DNA of 17,840 bases from Acidimicrobiales bacterium. GTDB lineage: Bacteria > Actinomycetota > Acidimicrobiia > Acidimicrobiales > Acidimicrobilacustridaceae. Below, piece after piece: positions 1 through 7,477 of the stretch. Within the stretch, counting starts at the first letter, position 1. Every line of letters begins with the position of its first letter. The translations under genes and the position numbers were made by a program. Under the pieces are notes generated by a model, which was not told the origin of the DNA, did not search any database, and saw only the letters and a program-made list of their open reading frames with translations. Where the stretch lies: positions 1 through 17,840 of the forward strand of contig JALRFT010000297.1 in assembly GCA_023261915.1 (NCBI GenBank), read 5' to 3'.

Positions 1-111
1 CCAGGGGTGCTCTGCGCCATGGTGACCGATGCCGGTTTCGACGGCGTGGAGCGGGTAGCTCTCACGACTGGGGTGGCGCAGTTGATCACCGCCACCCGCA
101 CCGGCCCATGA
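1..111 (+). CDS. menG: Demethylmenaquinone methyltransferase MenG/UbiE, C-terminal fragment
   Basis: Frame 1 is open from the first base and ends at TGA 109-111, giving the last 36 residues of a protein that starts before the window. The tail reads MVTDAGFDGVERVALTTGV, then a short end. This resembles the C-terminus of UbiE/MenG methyltransferases, where a residue run like M..DAGF..V....LT.GV precedes the last strand. The family uses S-adenosylmethionine to methylate demethylmenaquinone, the final step of the pathway. Its stop overlaps the menF start by four bases (ATGA at 108-111), so the two are probably co-transcribed and translationally coupled. The assignment rests on a short tail plus the menaquinone context, so it is likely but not certain. 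Confidence 0.72.
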   Translation, partial: PGVLCAMVTDAGFDGVERVALTTGVAQLITATRTGP

Positions 112-1397
112 CCCACAGCGGACCGCTCGAGGCCCGCACGCTCCGTCTCGACGTCGAGGTCGATCTCGTGACCGTGGCGGGACGGGCGGGGGTGTTGTGG
201 GAGACGCCCGACACCTCTCTCGCTGGTCGGGGCGAAGCGGCCCGTCTCGTCGTCGACCGGACCAACCCAGCTCGTTGCGCCGCCGAGGTGGCTGCGTTCC
301 TCGGGGCCATCGCCGTCCATCGAGACCTCGCCGTACCGGGTACCGGTCCGGTCGCCCTCGGCGCCTGGCCGTTCAATCCGACGACCGATGCCGAGCTCGT
401 CGTCCCCTCGATTCTGGTGGGAGCCGCCGCCGACGGCACCCGGTGGGTCACCACCGTCCTGCCCGTCGGCGCAGCCACGACTGATCACGACCGGTTGGTC
501 GACGAACTGCTCGCCGAACTCGCCGGCGAAGCCGAACGCACGCTGGCGGGGTTTTCCACTTCCGAGCCGCTCTCACCGGCAAACCTGAGCCTGCGAGCCG
601 AACCCGCTCCGGCTGATTGGTGTGCCGCGGTCGCGGCCGCGTGCGACGAGTTGCGCTCAGGCTCGGCCGACAAGGTGGTGCTCGCCCGTGAGGTCGTCGT
701 GGAGGCCGACGATGACCTGCCTGTGGTCGCCATCCTGCGGCGGCTTCGCCGCACGTTCCCCGACGCCCTGCGGTTCAGCATCGATGGTTTCGTCGGGGCC
801 AGCCCCGAACTGCTCGTCAGCCGAACTGGGGACATCGTGCGGTGCCATCCCATGGCCGGTACCGCTCCCCGTTCCGGCGACCCGGCCGCTGACGCCCGCC
901 TCGGCGCCGCACTCCTGGCATCGGACAAGAATCGCATCGAGCATCGTCACACCATCGACCTCGTGCACGACACACTCATCGGCTTCTGCTCCTACCTCGA
1001 CGAGGAGGCCGAACCGTCGGTGGTGGCCATGGCCAACGTGCAGCACCTTGGCACCAAGGTCCAGGGTCGCCTCAGCTCACCCCCGGCGTCGGTGGTCGAA
1101 CTCGTGGCGGTGCTCCACCCGACCCCCGCGGTGTGTGGCCGGCCCCGCGCCGCTGCCCTCGCGCTCATCGATCGTCACGAAAGCATCGAGCGGGGCCGTT
1201 ACGCCGGCCCGGTGGGCTGGGTCGATGCCGACGGCAACGGGTCGTGGGCCGTCGGCATCCGGGGGGCGACCATCAGCGGTCCAACAGCCCGCGTGCTCGC
1301 CGGTGTCGGGGTCGTTGCCGACAGTGACCCGGTGGCCGAACTGGCCGAAACCCGAGCGAAGTTGCAGGCCATGCTCGGCGCCATCGTTCGACCCTGA
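108..1397 (+). CDS. menF: Isochorismate synthase MenF
   Basis: Converts chorismate to isochorismate, the committed step of menaquinone synthesis. The 429-residue protein has the chorismate-binding fold typical of MenF/EntC. Visible motifs are KVVLAR at 189-194 (the lysine corresponds to the family's general base), GASPELLV near 230, MAGT at 249-252, DKNRIEH in the metal and substrate site, HPTPAVCGRP from 337, and ERGRYAGPVGW followed by a GVGVVADSDP-type end. Its length fits MenF (about 430). The ATG overlaps the menG stop (ATGA) and has no obvious Shine-Dalgarno, so translation is probably coupled to menG. Anthranilate and salicylate synthases share the fold. The men neighbours favour menaquinone over siderophore use. 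Confidence 0.93.
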   Translation: MTHSGPLEARTLRLDVEVDLVTVAGRAGVLWETPDTSLAGRGEAARLVVDRTNPARCAAEVAAFLGAIAVHRDLAVPGTGPVALGAWPFNPTTDAELVVPSILVGAAADGTRWVTTVLPVGAATTDHDRLVDELLAELAGEAERTLAGFSTSEPLSPANLSLRAEPAPADWCAAVAAACDELRSGSADKVVLAREVVVEADDDLPVVAILRRLRRTFPDALRFSIDGFVGASPELLVSRTGDIVRCHPMAGTAPRSGDPAADARLGAALLASDKNRIEHRHTIDLVHDTLIGFCSYLDEEAEPSVVAMANVQHLGTKVQGRLSSPPASVVELVAVLHPTPAVCGRPRAAALALIDRHESIERGRYAGPVGWVDADGNGSWAVGIRGATISGPTARVLAGVGVVADSDPVAELAETRAKLQAMLGAIVRP

Positions 1398-1406
1398 ACA
1401 AGGTGG

Positions 1407-1422
1407 GGGAACCTCAGTTCCC
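1407..1422. terminator. Small inverted repeat between convergent menF and menD
   Basis: GGGAAC (1407-1412) and GTTCCC (1417-1422) form a perfect 6-bp stem with a 4-base loop. It lies between the menF stop and the end of menD and covers the menD stop codon. There is no T-run on either side, so it is not a canonical intrinsic terminator. At most it is a weak bidirectional one, placed where the only 16 bp between the genes must separate two opposing transcripts. Confidence 0.25.
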
Positions 1423-3141
1423 AAGTGCAGCAGCCACGGCGGCGTGGATGGCGTCGTGCACCTTGACGTTCGCCGCCCGGTCGGTGTGCACCACCGCTAT
1501 CCGGGCACCGCTCCCCCGAGTCGCTCCGGCGACGAAGGCCACCAGGCCGTCAGCGTCGTCGACCGCCTCGGCCGCCACACCGTGGGCACCGGCGAGCGCC
1601 ACGAAATCCACACCGTGGGGGGTGCCGAACAACGTTTCGAACGCCGACGGATCGAGCGCCGCCGCCTGAGGAAGGAACGAAAAGATGCCTCCTCCGTCGT
1701 TGTCCACGACCACCACGCTGAGGTCGACACCCCGATCCGCCAAACCAATGAGTGCCGTGGTGTCGTGCAGGGCGGCGACGTCGCCAATGAGCACCACGAC
1801 CGGTGAAGCGGACGCCAAGGCCATGCCGAGGGCGGTGGACACCACCCCATCGATCCCGTTGGCGCCGCGGTTGGCGTGCACCCCCACGCCCGAGCGGGGT
1901 GCGGCATACCACTCGACATCACGGACGGGCATCGATGACGAGACCACCAGAGCAGTATTCGTCGGGCACGATGACATGACGATGCGGGCGACGGCCGGTT
2001 CAGGCACACCGCCAGCGGACTTGAGGACCTCCGCAATGGCGTCGGCGGCGACATCGTCGGCTGTGCGCCACCCCGCCAGCCAGGCGGGGTCGAGCGGTGC
2101 AGGTGGCACATTGGGCGCCGTGGCCAACTGGCCGCAGAGCACGCCCGGCGCTGCCGCCACGAGATGATTGAGCGACCCACCAGGATCAAAGCGTGTCCCG
2201 TGGGTCGTGACCCCGATCTGGAGCGTCGTCCCCGCCTCGCTGAGATCGTCGAGCCACCGACCGAGCACCTTGGATGCGGGGAGGTCACCGAGTCGCAGAA
2301 CCACCTCGGGAGCGAATCGCTGAGCCGTAGGCGCATGGCGCAACACGGCATCGGCGTGGGCCACCACGCTGGGATCGGCCACCCGAGTGCCGCTCCGGGG
2401 GTCGGCGATGATGGGCCAACCGAGCTGCCGGGCGAGGGTGAGCACCCAGTCGGGCTGATCAATGCCGCTGCCGGCGACGATCACGCCGCGAGCATGACTG
2501 ACAGCGGTGACCAGCATGGCAAGGGTCTCGTCGTCTGGTCCTGACACCACCGCCCCAGTCACTGCCTCGGCACTCGACGGTGGAAGCGGACCGGGCGTGC
2601 CGACGAGCGGCTCGGCAAACGCCAAGTTCAGTTGCACCGGCCCGGGAGGTGACCCGATTGCGTGGCGCAGTGCCTCCTCGGCGAGCGGCCGCCACGTCGA
2701 CGCGTCCACGAGACGAGGTACACCGGGGTCAAGGAAGGCGCGCACCGCCGGACCGTAGAGGTTCGTCTGGTCGATGGTCTGGGGCGCCCCCACCCCATGG
2801 AGTTCGGGGGGACGGTCGGCTGTGCAGACCAGCATGGGCACCTCGGCATGGTGGGCCTCCACAACGGCGGCGTGCAGTTCGGCCGTGGCCGTACCCGAGG
2901 TGGTCAACACGATGGCCGGGATCCCGGTGGCCACCCCGATGCCGAGGGCGACAAATCCCGCCGACCGCTCATCGTGGTGGACCGACACGTCAATGCGGGG
3001 GTCGACATGCAGCGCCAGCGCCATCGGGGTGGAACGAGATCCGGGGGACACGACGGCGCGGGTCACGCCATACCGGGCCCAACTGTCGACCAACGTGGCG
3101 CAGAAGGTGGCGGCCACATCGCCGGCGTGGGGTTCAGACAC
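1414..3141 (-). CDS. menD: SEPHCHC synthase MenD (thiamine-diphosphate enzyme)
   Basis: Condenses isochorismate with 2-oxoglutarate (decarboxylated on thiamine diphosphate) to give SEPHCHC. Family motifs run in order: VSPGSRSTPMALAL and ERSAGFVALG near the N-terminus (the Glu activates the cofactor), TTSGTATAELHAAVVEAHH, TADRPPEL, NRGANGIDG, and the thiamine/metal block GDVAALHD followed by DNDGGGIFSFLP. Two in-frame GTG codons begin the frame, at 3147 and 3141. I chose 3141 (575 residues) because a TAGGCT box at 3153-3148 leaves exactly six bases before it, the usual leaderless spacing; the GTG at 3147 abuts that box. No upstream Shine-Dalgarno is visible. The gene converges on menF and diverges from menH. 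Confidence 0.95.
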   Translation of the reverse strand: MSEPHAGDVAATFCATLVDSWARYGVTRAVVSPGSRSTPMALALHVDPRIDVSVHHDERSAGFVALGIGVATGIPAIVLTTSGTATAELHAAVVEAHHAEVPMLVCTADRPPELHGVGAPQTIDQTNLYGPAVRAFLDPGVPRLVDASTWRPLAEEALRHAIGSPPGPVQLNLAFAEPLVGTPGPLPPSSAEAVTGAVVSGPDDETLAMLVTAVSHARGVIVAGSGIDQPDWVLTLARQLGWPIIADPRSGTRVADPSVVAHADAVLRHAPTAQRFAPEVVLRLGDLPASKVLGRWLDDLSEAGTTLQIGVTTHGTRFDPGGSLNHLVAAAPGVLCGQLATAPNVPPAPLDPAWLAGWRTADDVAADAIAEVLKSAGGVPEPAVARIVMSSCPTNTALVVSSSMPVRDVEWYAAPRSGVGVHANRGANGIDGVVSTALGMALASASPVVVLIGDVAALHDTTALIGLADRGVDLSVVVVDNDGGGIFSFLPQAAALDPSAFETLFGTPHGVDFVALAGAHGVAAEAVDDADGLVAFVAGATRGSGARIAVVHTDRAANVKVHDAIHAAVAAALGN

Positions 3142-3147
3142 GTCCAC

Positions 3148-3157
3148 AGCCTACGGT
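3148..3157. promoter_or_regulatory. Overlapping divergent -10 elements for menD and menH
   Basis: On the minus strand TAGGCT (3153-3148) fits the actinobacterial -10 TAnnnT and lies six bases before the menD GTG at 3141. On the plus strand TACGGT (3152-3157) also fits and lies ten bases before the menH ATG at 3168. The two boxes share the self-complementary TA at 3152-3153, so one site could drive both genes. No good -35 is visible on either side. The call rests on pattern and spacing only. Confidence 0.5.
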
Positions 3158-3167
3158 TGGACCCACG

Positions 3168-3965
3168 ATGGGAACCCAACCCGACGAGTCCGCCATCCCC
3201 TTTGACACCATCAGGGGGCCAGCCGGTCGGCGCCTGGCGCTGATCCACGGGTTCACCCAGACCCGACACTGCTGGGGCCCGGTACCCCAACTGCTGGCCA
3301 CCCACGCCGAGGTGATCACCGTCGATGCCCCCGGCCACGGGGACGCCACCGAACTGGCGCTCGACCTCGCGACGGCTGGGGATCGATATGCCACCGCCCT
3401 CGGGCCCGCCATCTTCGTCGGGTACTCAATGGGTGGCCGCCTAGCGATGCACGCCGCGCTGGCCCGGCCGGACCTTGTGGAGGGGCTCGTGTTGGTCGGT
3501 GCCTCCCCCGGGATCGCCGACGACGCTGAACGCGAGCGTCGTCGGACCGCCGACGGGGCTCTTGCGGCACGAATCCTCGACATCGGAGTCCCGGCGTTCA
3601 TCGACGAGTGGTTGACCAATCCGCTGTTCGATGGTCTGGGACCCGACAACGATCATCGTGAGGAACGACTAGCGAACACCCCCGACGGTCTGGCGTCGAG
3701 TCTGCGTCTGGCTGGCACCGGAGCCCAGGAGTCCCTGTGGGGTCGCCTGGGTTCCATCACCTGTCCGGTGCTGTGTGTCACCGGTGGCGATGACCACAAG
3801 TTCACCGAAGTGGCCAACGCCATGGGGTCGCTCTTCGGAGGGAAATGCCGGATCGTGACCATTCCCCGAGCCGGCCACAGTGTGCACCTCGAGGCCCCTG
3901 TGGCCTTCGCTGACGCCGTCAGCGAATGGCTCGGCACGCTGCCCGCAGACAGGGACCGTGCCTAG
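3168..3965 (+). CDS. menH: MenH-like SHCHC synthase (alpha/beta hydrolase)
   Basis: A 265-residue alpha/beta-hydrolase that, by context, eliminates pyruvate from SEPHCHC to give SHCHC. The catalytic triad is visible: nucleophile Ser87 in GYSMGG, Asp209 in GGDDHKF and His237 in AGHSVHLE, close to E. coli MenH positions 86, 210 and 232. The oxyanion segment LIHGFTQTRHCWGPV begins near residue 25. A longer open frame runs upstream through menD, but ATG 3168 is preferred: the hydrolase fold begins just after it and upstream residues are low-complexity shadow. A putative -10 lies ten bases upstream, giving a very short leader. The 3' end overlaps menA through a shared CTAG. A related hydrolase such as a DHNA-CoA thioesterase is less likely, given the GxxDxKF-type motif. 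Confidence 0.85.
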   Translation: MGTQPDESAIPFDTIRGPAGRRLALIHGFTQTRHCWGPVPQLLATHAEVITVDAPGHGDATELALDLATAGDRYATALGPAIFVGYSMGGRLAMHAALARPDLVEGLVLVGASPGIADDAERERRRTADGALAARILDIGVPAFIDEWLTNPLFDGLGPDNDHREERLANTPDGLASSLRLAGTGAQESLWGRLGSITCPVLCVTGGDDHKFTEVANAMGSLFGGKCRIVTIPRAGHSVHLEAPVAFADAVSEWLGTLPADRDRA

Positions 3966-4903
3966 GCGACACTGGCGGGCAGCACGCCCCAGAACAGACC
4001 AGCCGCGAAGATTGCCCCGAAGACGAGCTGCACGCGACCGGTGGCGCCGAGCACCTCGATGAGCTTCGGGCCTGTCGCCCCCTCGAGGACCCGCTGGACT
4101 GGAATCCGGGCGAGCACGACGGTGAATAGCGCAGCGGCAGCCAGCACGCGGCCGGACAGACCGGCGACGAAGGGCACGCACAGAAACGGGAGCACCATCA
4201 GGGCCACGTAGAGCAGCCGAGTGTTGCGGTCCCCGATCCGCACCGCCAGCGTCCGCTTGCCCGCCACAGCATCAGTGGGGATGTCACGAAGGTTGTTCAC
4301 CACGAGCAGGGCGGTCGCCAGCAGTCCGACGGGCACGGCGGCGGCCACGGCCAGCCCCCGGACCTCCTCAAGCTGGACGAAGGCCGACCCCACCGTCGCC
4401 ACCAGACCGAAGAACACGAACACGAACAATTCGCCGAACCCGGCGTAGCCGTATGGCCGTGGTCCACCGGTGTAGAACCAACCGGCGGCAAAACAGGCCG
4501 CCCCCATGGGAACCAGCCACCACGTCGTCACGGCCGCCAGCCACAGCCCCGCCAGTGCTGCGACACCGAACGAGATCAACGCCGCCCGTTTCACCGCTGA
4601 GGGACTGGCCAGTCCGGCGCCGACGAGACGCACCGGCCCAACCCGGGCGGCGCTATCAGTGCCCCGCTTCCCATCGGAGTAGTCGTTGGCGTAGTTGGTT
4701 CCGATCTGGATGGCGAGGGCCACGATCACTGCGGCCGCCCACCGCCAACCATCAAGTCCCCGCCACCAGCCGAGCTCGGTCGCCGAACCGGCGGCGGTGG
4801 CCGTTCCGACGAGCACCGGGACAATGGCCGCTGGCAGAGTCCGGGGCCGAGCCCCGGCCACCCACACCGACCATCCCGAAAGCGCAGCGGGACTGTCTGA
4901 CAT
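3962..4903 (-). CDS. menA: 1,4-dihydroxy-2-naphthoate polyprenyltransferase MenA
   Basis: Membrane prenyltransferase of the UbiA superfamily that attaches the isoprenoid side chain to DHNA, giving demethylmenaquinone. The 313-residue protein has many hydrophobic segments (about eight or nine expected) and both Mg/diphosphate-binding aspartate motifs: NDYSDGKRGTD from residue 73 and NNLRDIPTDAVAGKRTLAVRIG from 203. The start is ATG 4903, five bases after the menB stop, with only a weak GAGCGGG just before it. This suggests co-transcription and translational coupling with menB. The stop lies inside CTAG 3962-3965, which also holds the menH stop on the other strand. UbiA paralogues acting on other quinones exist, but the cluster makes MenA very likely. 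Confidence 0.95.
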   Translation of the reverse strand: MSDSPAALSGWSVWVAGARPRTLPAAIVPVLVGTATAAGSATELGWWRGLDGWRWAAAVIVALAIQIGTNYANDYSDGKRGTDSAARVGPVRLVGAGLASPSAVKRAALISFGVAALAGLWLAAVTTWWLVPMGAACFAAGWFYTGGPRPYGYAGFGELFVFVFFGLVATVGSAFVQLEEVRGLAVAAAVPVGLLATALLVVNNLRDIPTDAVAGKRTLAVRIGDRNTRLLYVALMVLPFLCVPFVAGLSGRVLAAAALFTVVLARIPVQRVLEGATGPKLIEVLGATGRVQLVFGAIFAAGLFWGVLPASVA

Positions 4904-4908
4904 CCCGC

Positions 4909-5772
4909 TCAGGGTCGCCTCGGGAAGCGCTCAAACTCGGGACGCCGCTTCGACTTGTAGGCGTCGCGGCCTTCTTGGGCTTCCTCGGTCATGTAGAAGA
5001 GCAGCGTGGCATCCCCGGCGAGTTGCTGGATACCAGCCAACCCGTCGTCAGCGGCGTTCATCGATGCCTTGACCATGCGCAGCGCCAGCGGCGACATCGT
5101 GAGCATCTCCCGACACCAGCGCACCGTCTCCTCCTCGAGTTCGACGAGCGGGACAACCGTGTTCACGAGGCCCATGTCGAGGGCCTCGGACGCGCCGTAC
5201 TGCCGACACAGGAACCAGATCTCTCGGGCTTTCTTCTGACCGACGTTGGCGGCGAGGAGTCCCGAGCCGTAGCCACCGTCGAACGATCCGACCTTGGGGC
5301 CGGTCTGACCGAAGCGAGCGTTGTCGGCGGCGATGGACAGATCACACACGACGTGGAGGACGTGTCCGCCGCCGATGGCATACCCCGCCACCATGGCCAC
5401 CACCGGCTTGGGGGTGCGTCGGATCTGGATCTGGAGGTCGAGCACGTTGAGTCGCCCGATCCCCGCCTGGGCCACCTCGTCACTTCCGATGTACCCGTCA
5501 TTGCCCCGGATGCGCTGATCCCCTCCGGAGCAGAAGGCCAGGTCACCTGCACCGGTGAGGATGATGACCCCCACCTCGGGATTGTCCCGCGCCCGGTCGA
5601 AGGCGTTGGAGAGTTCAAAGAGAGTCTGGGGCCGGAAGGCATTACGCACTTCGGGCCGGTTGATCGTGATCTTGGCGATGCCCTCAGCGATCTCGTAGCG
5701 AATGTCGTCGTAGTCCCCGGCGGACTGCCAGTCGGCAGCCGGCCGGATGGTGGTGGCAGCTGGATCGGTCAC
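4909..5772 (-). CDS. menB: 1,4-dihydroxy-2-naphthoyl-CoA synthase MenB
   Basis: Crotonase-fold enzyme that closes the second ring of OSB-CoA to give DHNA-CoA. I chose GTG 5772 (287 residues) over a longer open frame reaching 6225, because E. coli MenB has 285 residues and the motifs align with a constant offset of two. Upstream residues are low-complexity and run into menE on the other strand. Motifs: CSGGDQRIRG from 81, VAGYAIGGGHVLHVVCDLSIA from 128, QTGPKVGSFDGG at 156-167 with catalytic Asp165, and a C-terminal YMTEEAQEGRDA stretch. Gly158 in QTGP marks the bicarbonate-dependent type. A poor AACGCT box sits six bases before the GTG. menA follows after five bases, so the two form an operon. 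Confidence 0.95.
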   Translation of the reverse strand: MTDPAATTIRPAADWQSAGDYDDIRYEIAEGIAKITINRPEVRNAFRPQTLFELSNAFDRARDNPEVGVIILTGAGDLAFCSGGDQRIRGNDGYIGSDEVAQAGIGRLNVLDLQIQIRRTPKPVVAMVAGYAIGGGHVLHVVCDLSIAADNARFGQTGPKVGSFDGGYGSGLLAANVGQKKAREIWFLCRQYGASEALDMGLVNTVVPLVELEEETVRWCREMLTMSPLALRMVKASMNAADDGLAGIQQLAGDATLLFYMTEEAQEGRDAYKSKRRPEFERFPRRP

Positions 5773-5825
5773 GCCAAGAGCGTTGCACGCCCTGTCGTCG
5801 CCCGACGAATTGTGCGGGACCGGTG

Positions 5826-5850
5826 GGGCCCGGTGACGGCCCGTTAGCGT
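5826..5850 (+). promoter_or_regulatory. Leaderless-type promoter of menE
   Basis: TAGCGT (5845-5850) fits TAnnnT and leaves six bases before the GTG start at 5857, as expected when transcription begins at the start codon. Just upstream, GGGCC (5826-5830) and GGCCC (5838-5842) form an inverted repeat with a 7-base loop, and CCGGTG occurs twice ten bases apart (from 5820 and 5830). These could be a regulator site in the 84-bp gap between menB and menE. No clear -35 is seen. Confidence 0.5.
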
Positions 5851-5856
5851 GGAGAT

Positions 5857-6969
5857 GTGCGTCATCTCGTGTTGCTTCCCGCATCTGGCACAGCTGAATT
5901 CGTGACCTCGCTGCGGCGCATCTGGGACGCCGGCCACGCTGCACTCCCCCTTGACCCCCGACTGCCAGGCCCCGCTGCTGACGCCCTCATCGCCCGCCTC
6001 GCTCCGACACTGATCACTGACGGTGACGACTGGGTGAAACACCGTGAGGGTCGCCCAGTGGAGGAGGGTGACGCTCTCGTGGTCGCCACCAGCGGAAGCA
6101 CGGGCGAGCCCAAGGGAGTCGTGCTTACCCATACCGCCCTGGCCGCCTCCGCCCTCGCCACCTCGAGTCGACTCGGCGTCGATCCTTCCAGCGATCGTTG
6201 GCTGGCATGTCTCCCCCTCGCCCATGTCGGTGGCCTCGGCGTCGTGGTACGGGCCCTGCTCACCGACACGCCACTCGAGATGGCCCTCCGACCCGACCCT
6301 GCGGTGCTCGAAGCAGCACCTCGGCGTGGGGTGACGCTGACAGCGCTCGTGGCTACAGCGCTCGCTCGGGCCGACACGTCAGGGTTCCGGGCCATCCTCC
6401 TCGGCGGAGCAGCGCCACCTGAGCACCCGCCAGCCAACGTGGTGGTGACGTGGGGCATGACCGAAACTGGCGGGGGCGTCGTCTACGACGGAACTCCGCT
6501 CGAGGGCACCGAAGTGCAGGCCGTCGACAGTCGACTCCAGGTGCGCTCCCCCGCTCTGCTGCGCTGCTACCGCGACCAGCATGCTGATACCGATCCGTTC
6601 CTCCCCGATGGCTGGTTCGACACGGGTGATATCGGAGCCGTCGCCGACGGTCACGTCGCCGTTCATGGCCGGGAGGGAGATCTCATCATCTCCGGCGGAG
6701 AGAACGTCTGGCCGGCACCGGTGGAGGCTGTCCTCGCCGCTCACCCGGAGGTGGACGAGGTTGCGGTGGTGGGGCGAGCCGATCCCGAGTGGGGTCAAGC
6801 CGTCACGGCCATCGTCGTACCCGCCAATCCCGAGGAGCCCCCAACACTCGAGGCCCTCCGCCATCACGTTCGCGAGCGAATGGCTGCCCATGCCGCCCCG
6901 CGCCGTCTGGAGTTGGTTGACGCACTGCCGCGCACCGCTCTGGGCAAGGTGCAGCGATCCCTCCTCTGA
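5857..6969 (+). CDS. menE: o-Succinylbenzoate-CoA ligase MenE
   Basis: Adenylate-forming enzyme that activates OSB with ATP and CoA to OSB-CoA, the MenB substrate. Motifs of the ANL superfamily: phosphate-binding TSGSTGEPKG at 78-87, WGMTETGGG (A5), DGWFDTGDIG (A7), the hinge DLIISGGENVWPAPVE (A8) and the catalytic lysine Lys364 in GKVQRSLL at the very end (A10). At 370 residues it is short for an ANL enzyme, with a reduced N-terminal domain, but close to the compact actinobacterial MenE proteins. The start is GTG 5857, supported by the TAGCGT box six bases upstream; an ATG two bases earlier is out of frame. It diverges from menB and converges on the exported-protein gene at 7006. Confidence 0.92.
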   Translation: MRHLVLLPASGTAEFVTSLRRIWDAGHAALPLDPRLPGPAADALIARLAPTLITDGDDWVKHREGRPVEEGDALVVATSGSTGEPKGVVLTHTALAASALATSSRLGVDPSSDRWLACLPLAHVGGLGVVVRALLTDTPLEMALRPDPAVLEAAPRRGVTLTALVATALARADTSGFRAILLGGAAPPEHPPANVVVTWGMTETGGGVVYDGTPLEGTEVQAVDSRLQVRSPALLRCYRDQHADTDPFLPDGWFDTGDIGAVADGHVAVHGREGDLIISGGENVWPAPVEAVLAAHPEVDEVAVVGRADPEWGQAVTAIVVPANPEEPPTLEALRHHVRERMAAHAAPRRLELVDALPRTALGKVQRSLL

Positions 6970-7005
6970 CCCCTCCGGCGTCTCGCGACGAGCACGGTGG
7001 CGGAC

Positions 7006-7473
7006 TCACTGTCCAGCGGTGATGGACCCGTTGATCTGTTCCACCTGAGACTTGAAGTTCTCCCAGTCTGCCTGACACGCCGCACTGAGATCGGCGTTCC
7101 CCTCGCCGAGCTGTTGGTCAAGCCGATCAACCTCCCCCGTCACGGCCTGCCAGTCCTCACGCACCTGGTCGACACTCTGGTCGCCACCCTTGTCGAGATC
7201 CGATCGAATGGTCTCAGCCCGCTTCTTGGCTTCCTCAAAGAGGTTGGAAAACGTGTCGCCGGACGACGTGCCGACCTTCTCAAGACACTGCCCGAGGGCG
7301 GCAGCACCGGCCTCAAAACCCTGCCACCCTCCGCTGAGTGAACTCCCGAGGTCGTTGAGCGCCGATTCAACGTTCGATCGAGCGTCATCGATGACTGACG
7401 TGCCACACGACGCCGCGCTCACGGCGACCAGGGCAGCGACGGTGACCACGCCGAGCACACGGGTGAATCGCAT
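7006..7473 (-). CDS. Small exported helical protein, possible lipoprotein
   Basis: I do not recognise the family. The 155-residue protein starts with a clear export signal: MRFTR, a hydrophobic stretch to about residue 21, then AASCGTS. Cys23 could be lipidated, but the -3 position is Ala rather than the usual Leu/Val/Ile, so signal peptidase I cleavage is an alternative. The rest is hydrophilic, rich in Asp, Glu, Gln, Ser and Ala, and looks mostly helical, for example EEAKKRAETIRSDL and the Trp-containing EDWQAVTGEVDRLDQQL. Cys63 and Cys133 may form a disulfide outside the membrane. ATG 7473 has a strong Shine-Dalgarno at 7484-7478. It lies convergent to menE and divergent from the DUF255 gene, with no operon partner. 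Function unknown. Confidence 0.75.
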   Translation of the reverse strand: MRFTRVLGVVTVAALVAVSAASCGTSVIDDARSNVESALNDLGSSLSGGWQGFEAGAAALGQCLEKVGTSSGDTFSNLFEEAKKRAETIRSDLDKGGDQSVDQVREDWQAVTGEVDRLDQQLGEGNADLSAACQADWENFKSQVEQINGSITAGQ

Positions 7474-7477
7474 GAAG

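Noticed and set aside
622..1806. 394-codon open frame on the plus strand across the end of menF and into menD
   Set aside because: It lies in another frame of menF and antisense to menD, is rich in Arg, Pro, Ser and Trp as shadow frames in GC-rich DNA are, and has no recognisable motif.
2580..3167. 196-codon upstream extension of the MenH frame
   Set aside because: It is antisense to menD, low-complexity and Arg/Pro-rich; the hydrolase fold begins after ATG 3168.
4453..5847. 464-codon open frame on the plus strand opposite menA and menB
   Set aside because: Antisense to two clearly identified genes, with no motifs; long stop-free shadows are expected at this GC content.
5773..6225. 151-codon N-terminal extension of MenB
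   Set aside because: It overlaps menE on the other strand, is low-complexity, and would make MenB far longer than the family.
6982..6992. CTCG-CGA-CGAG hairpin after menE
   Set aside because: A 4-bp stem with no T-run is too weak to call a terminator.
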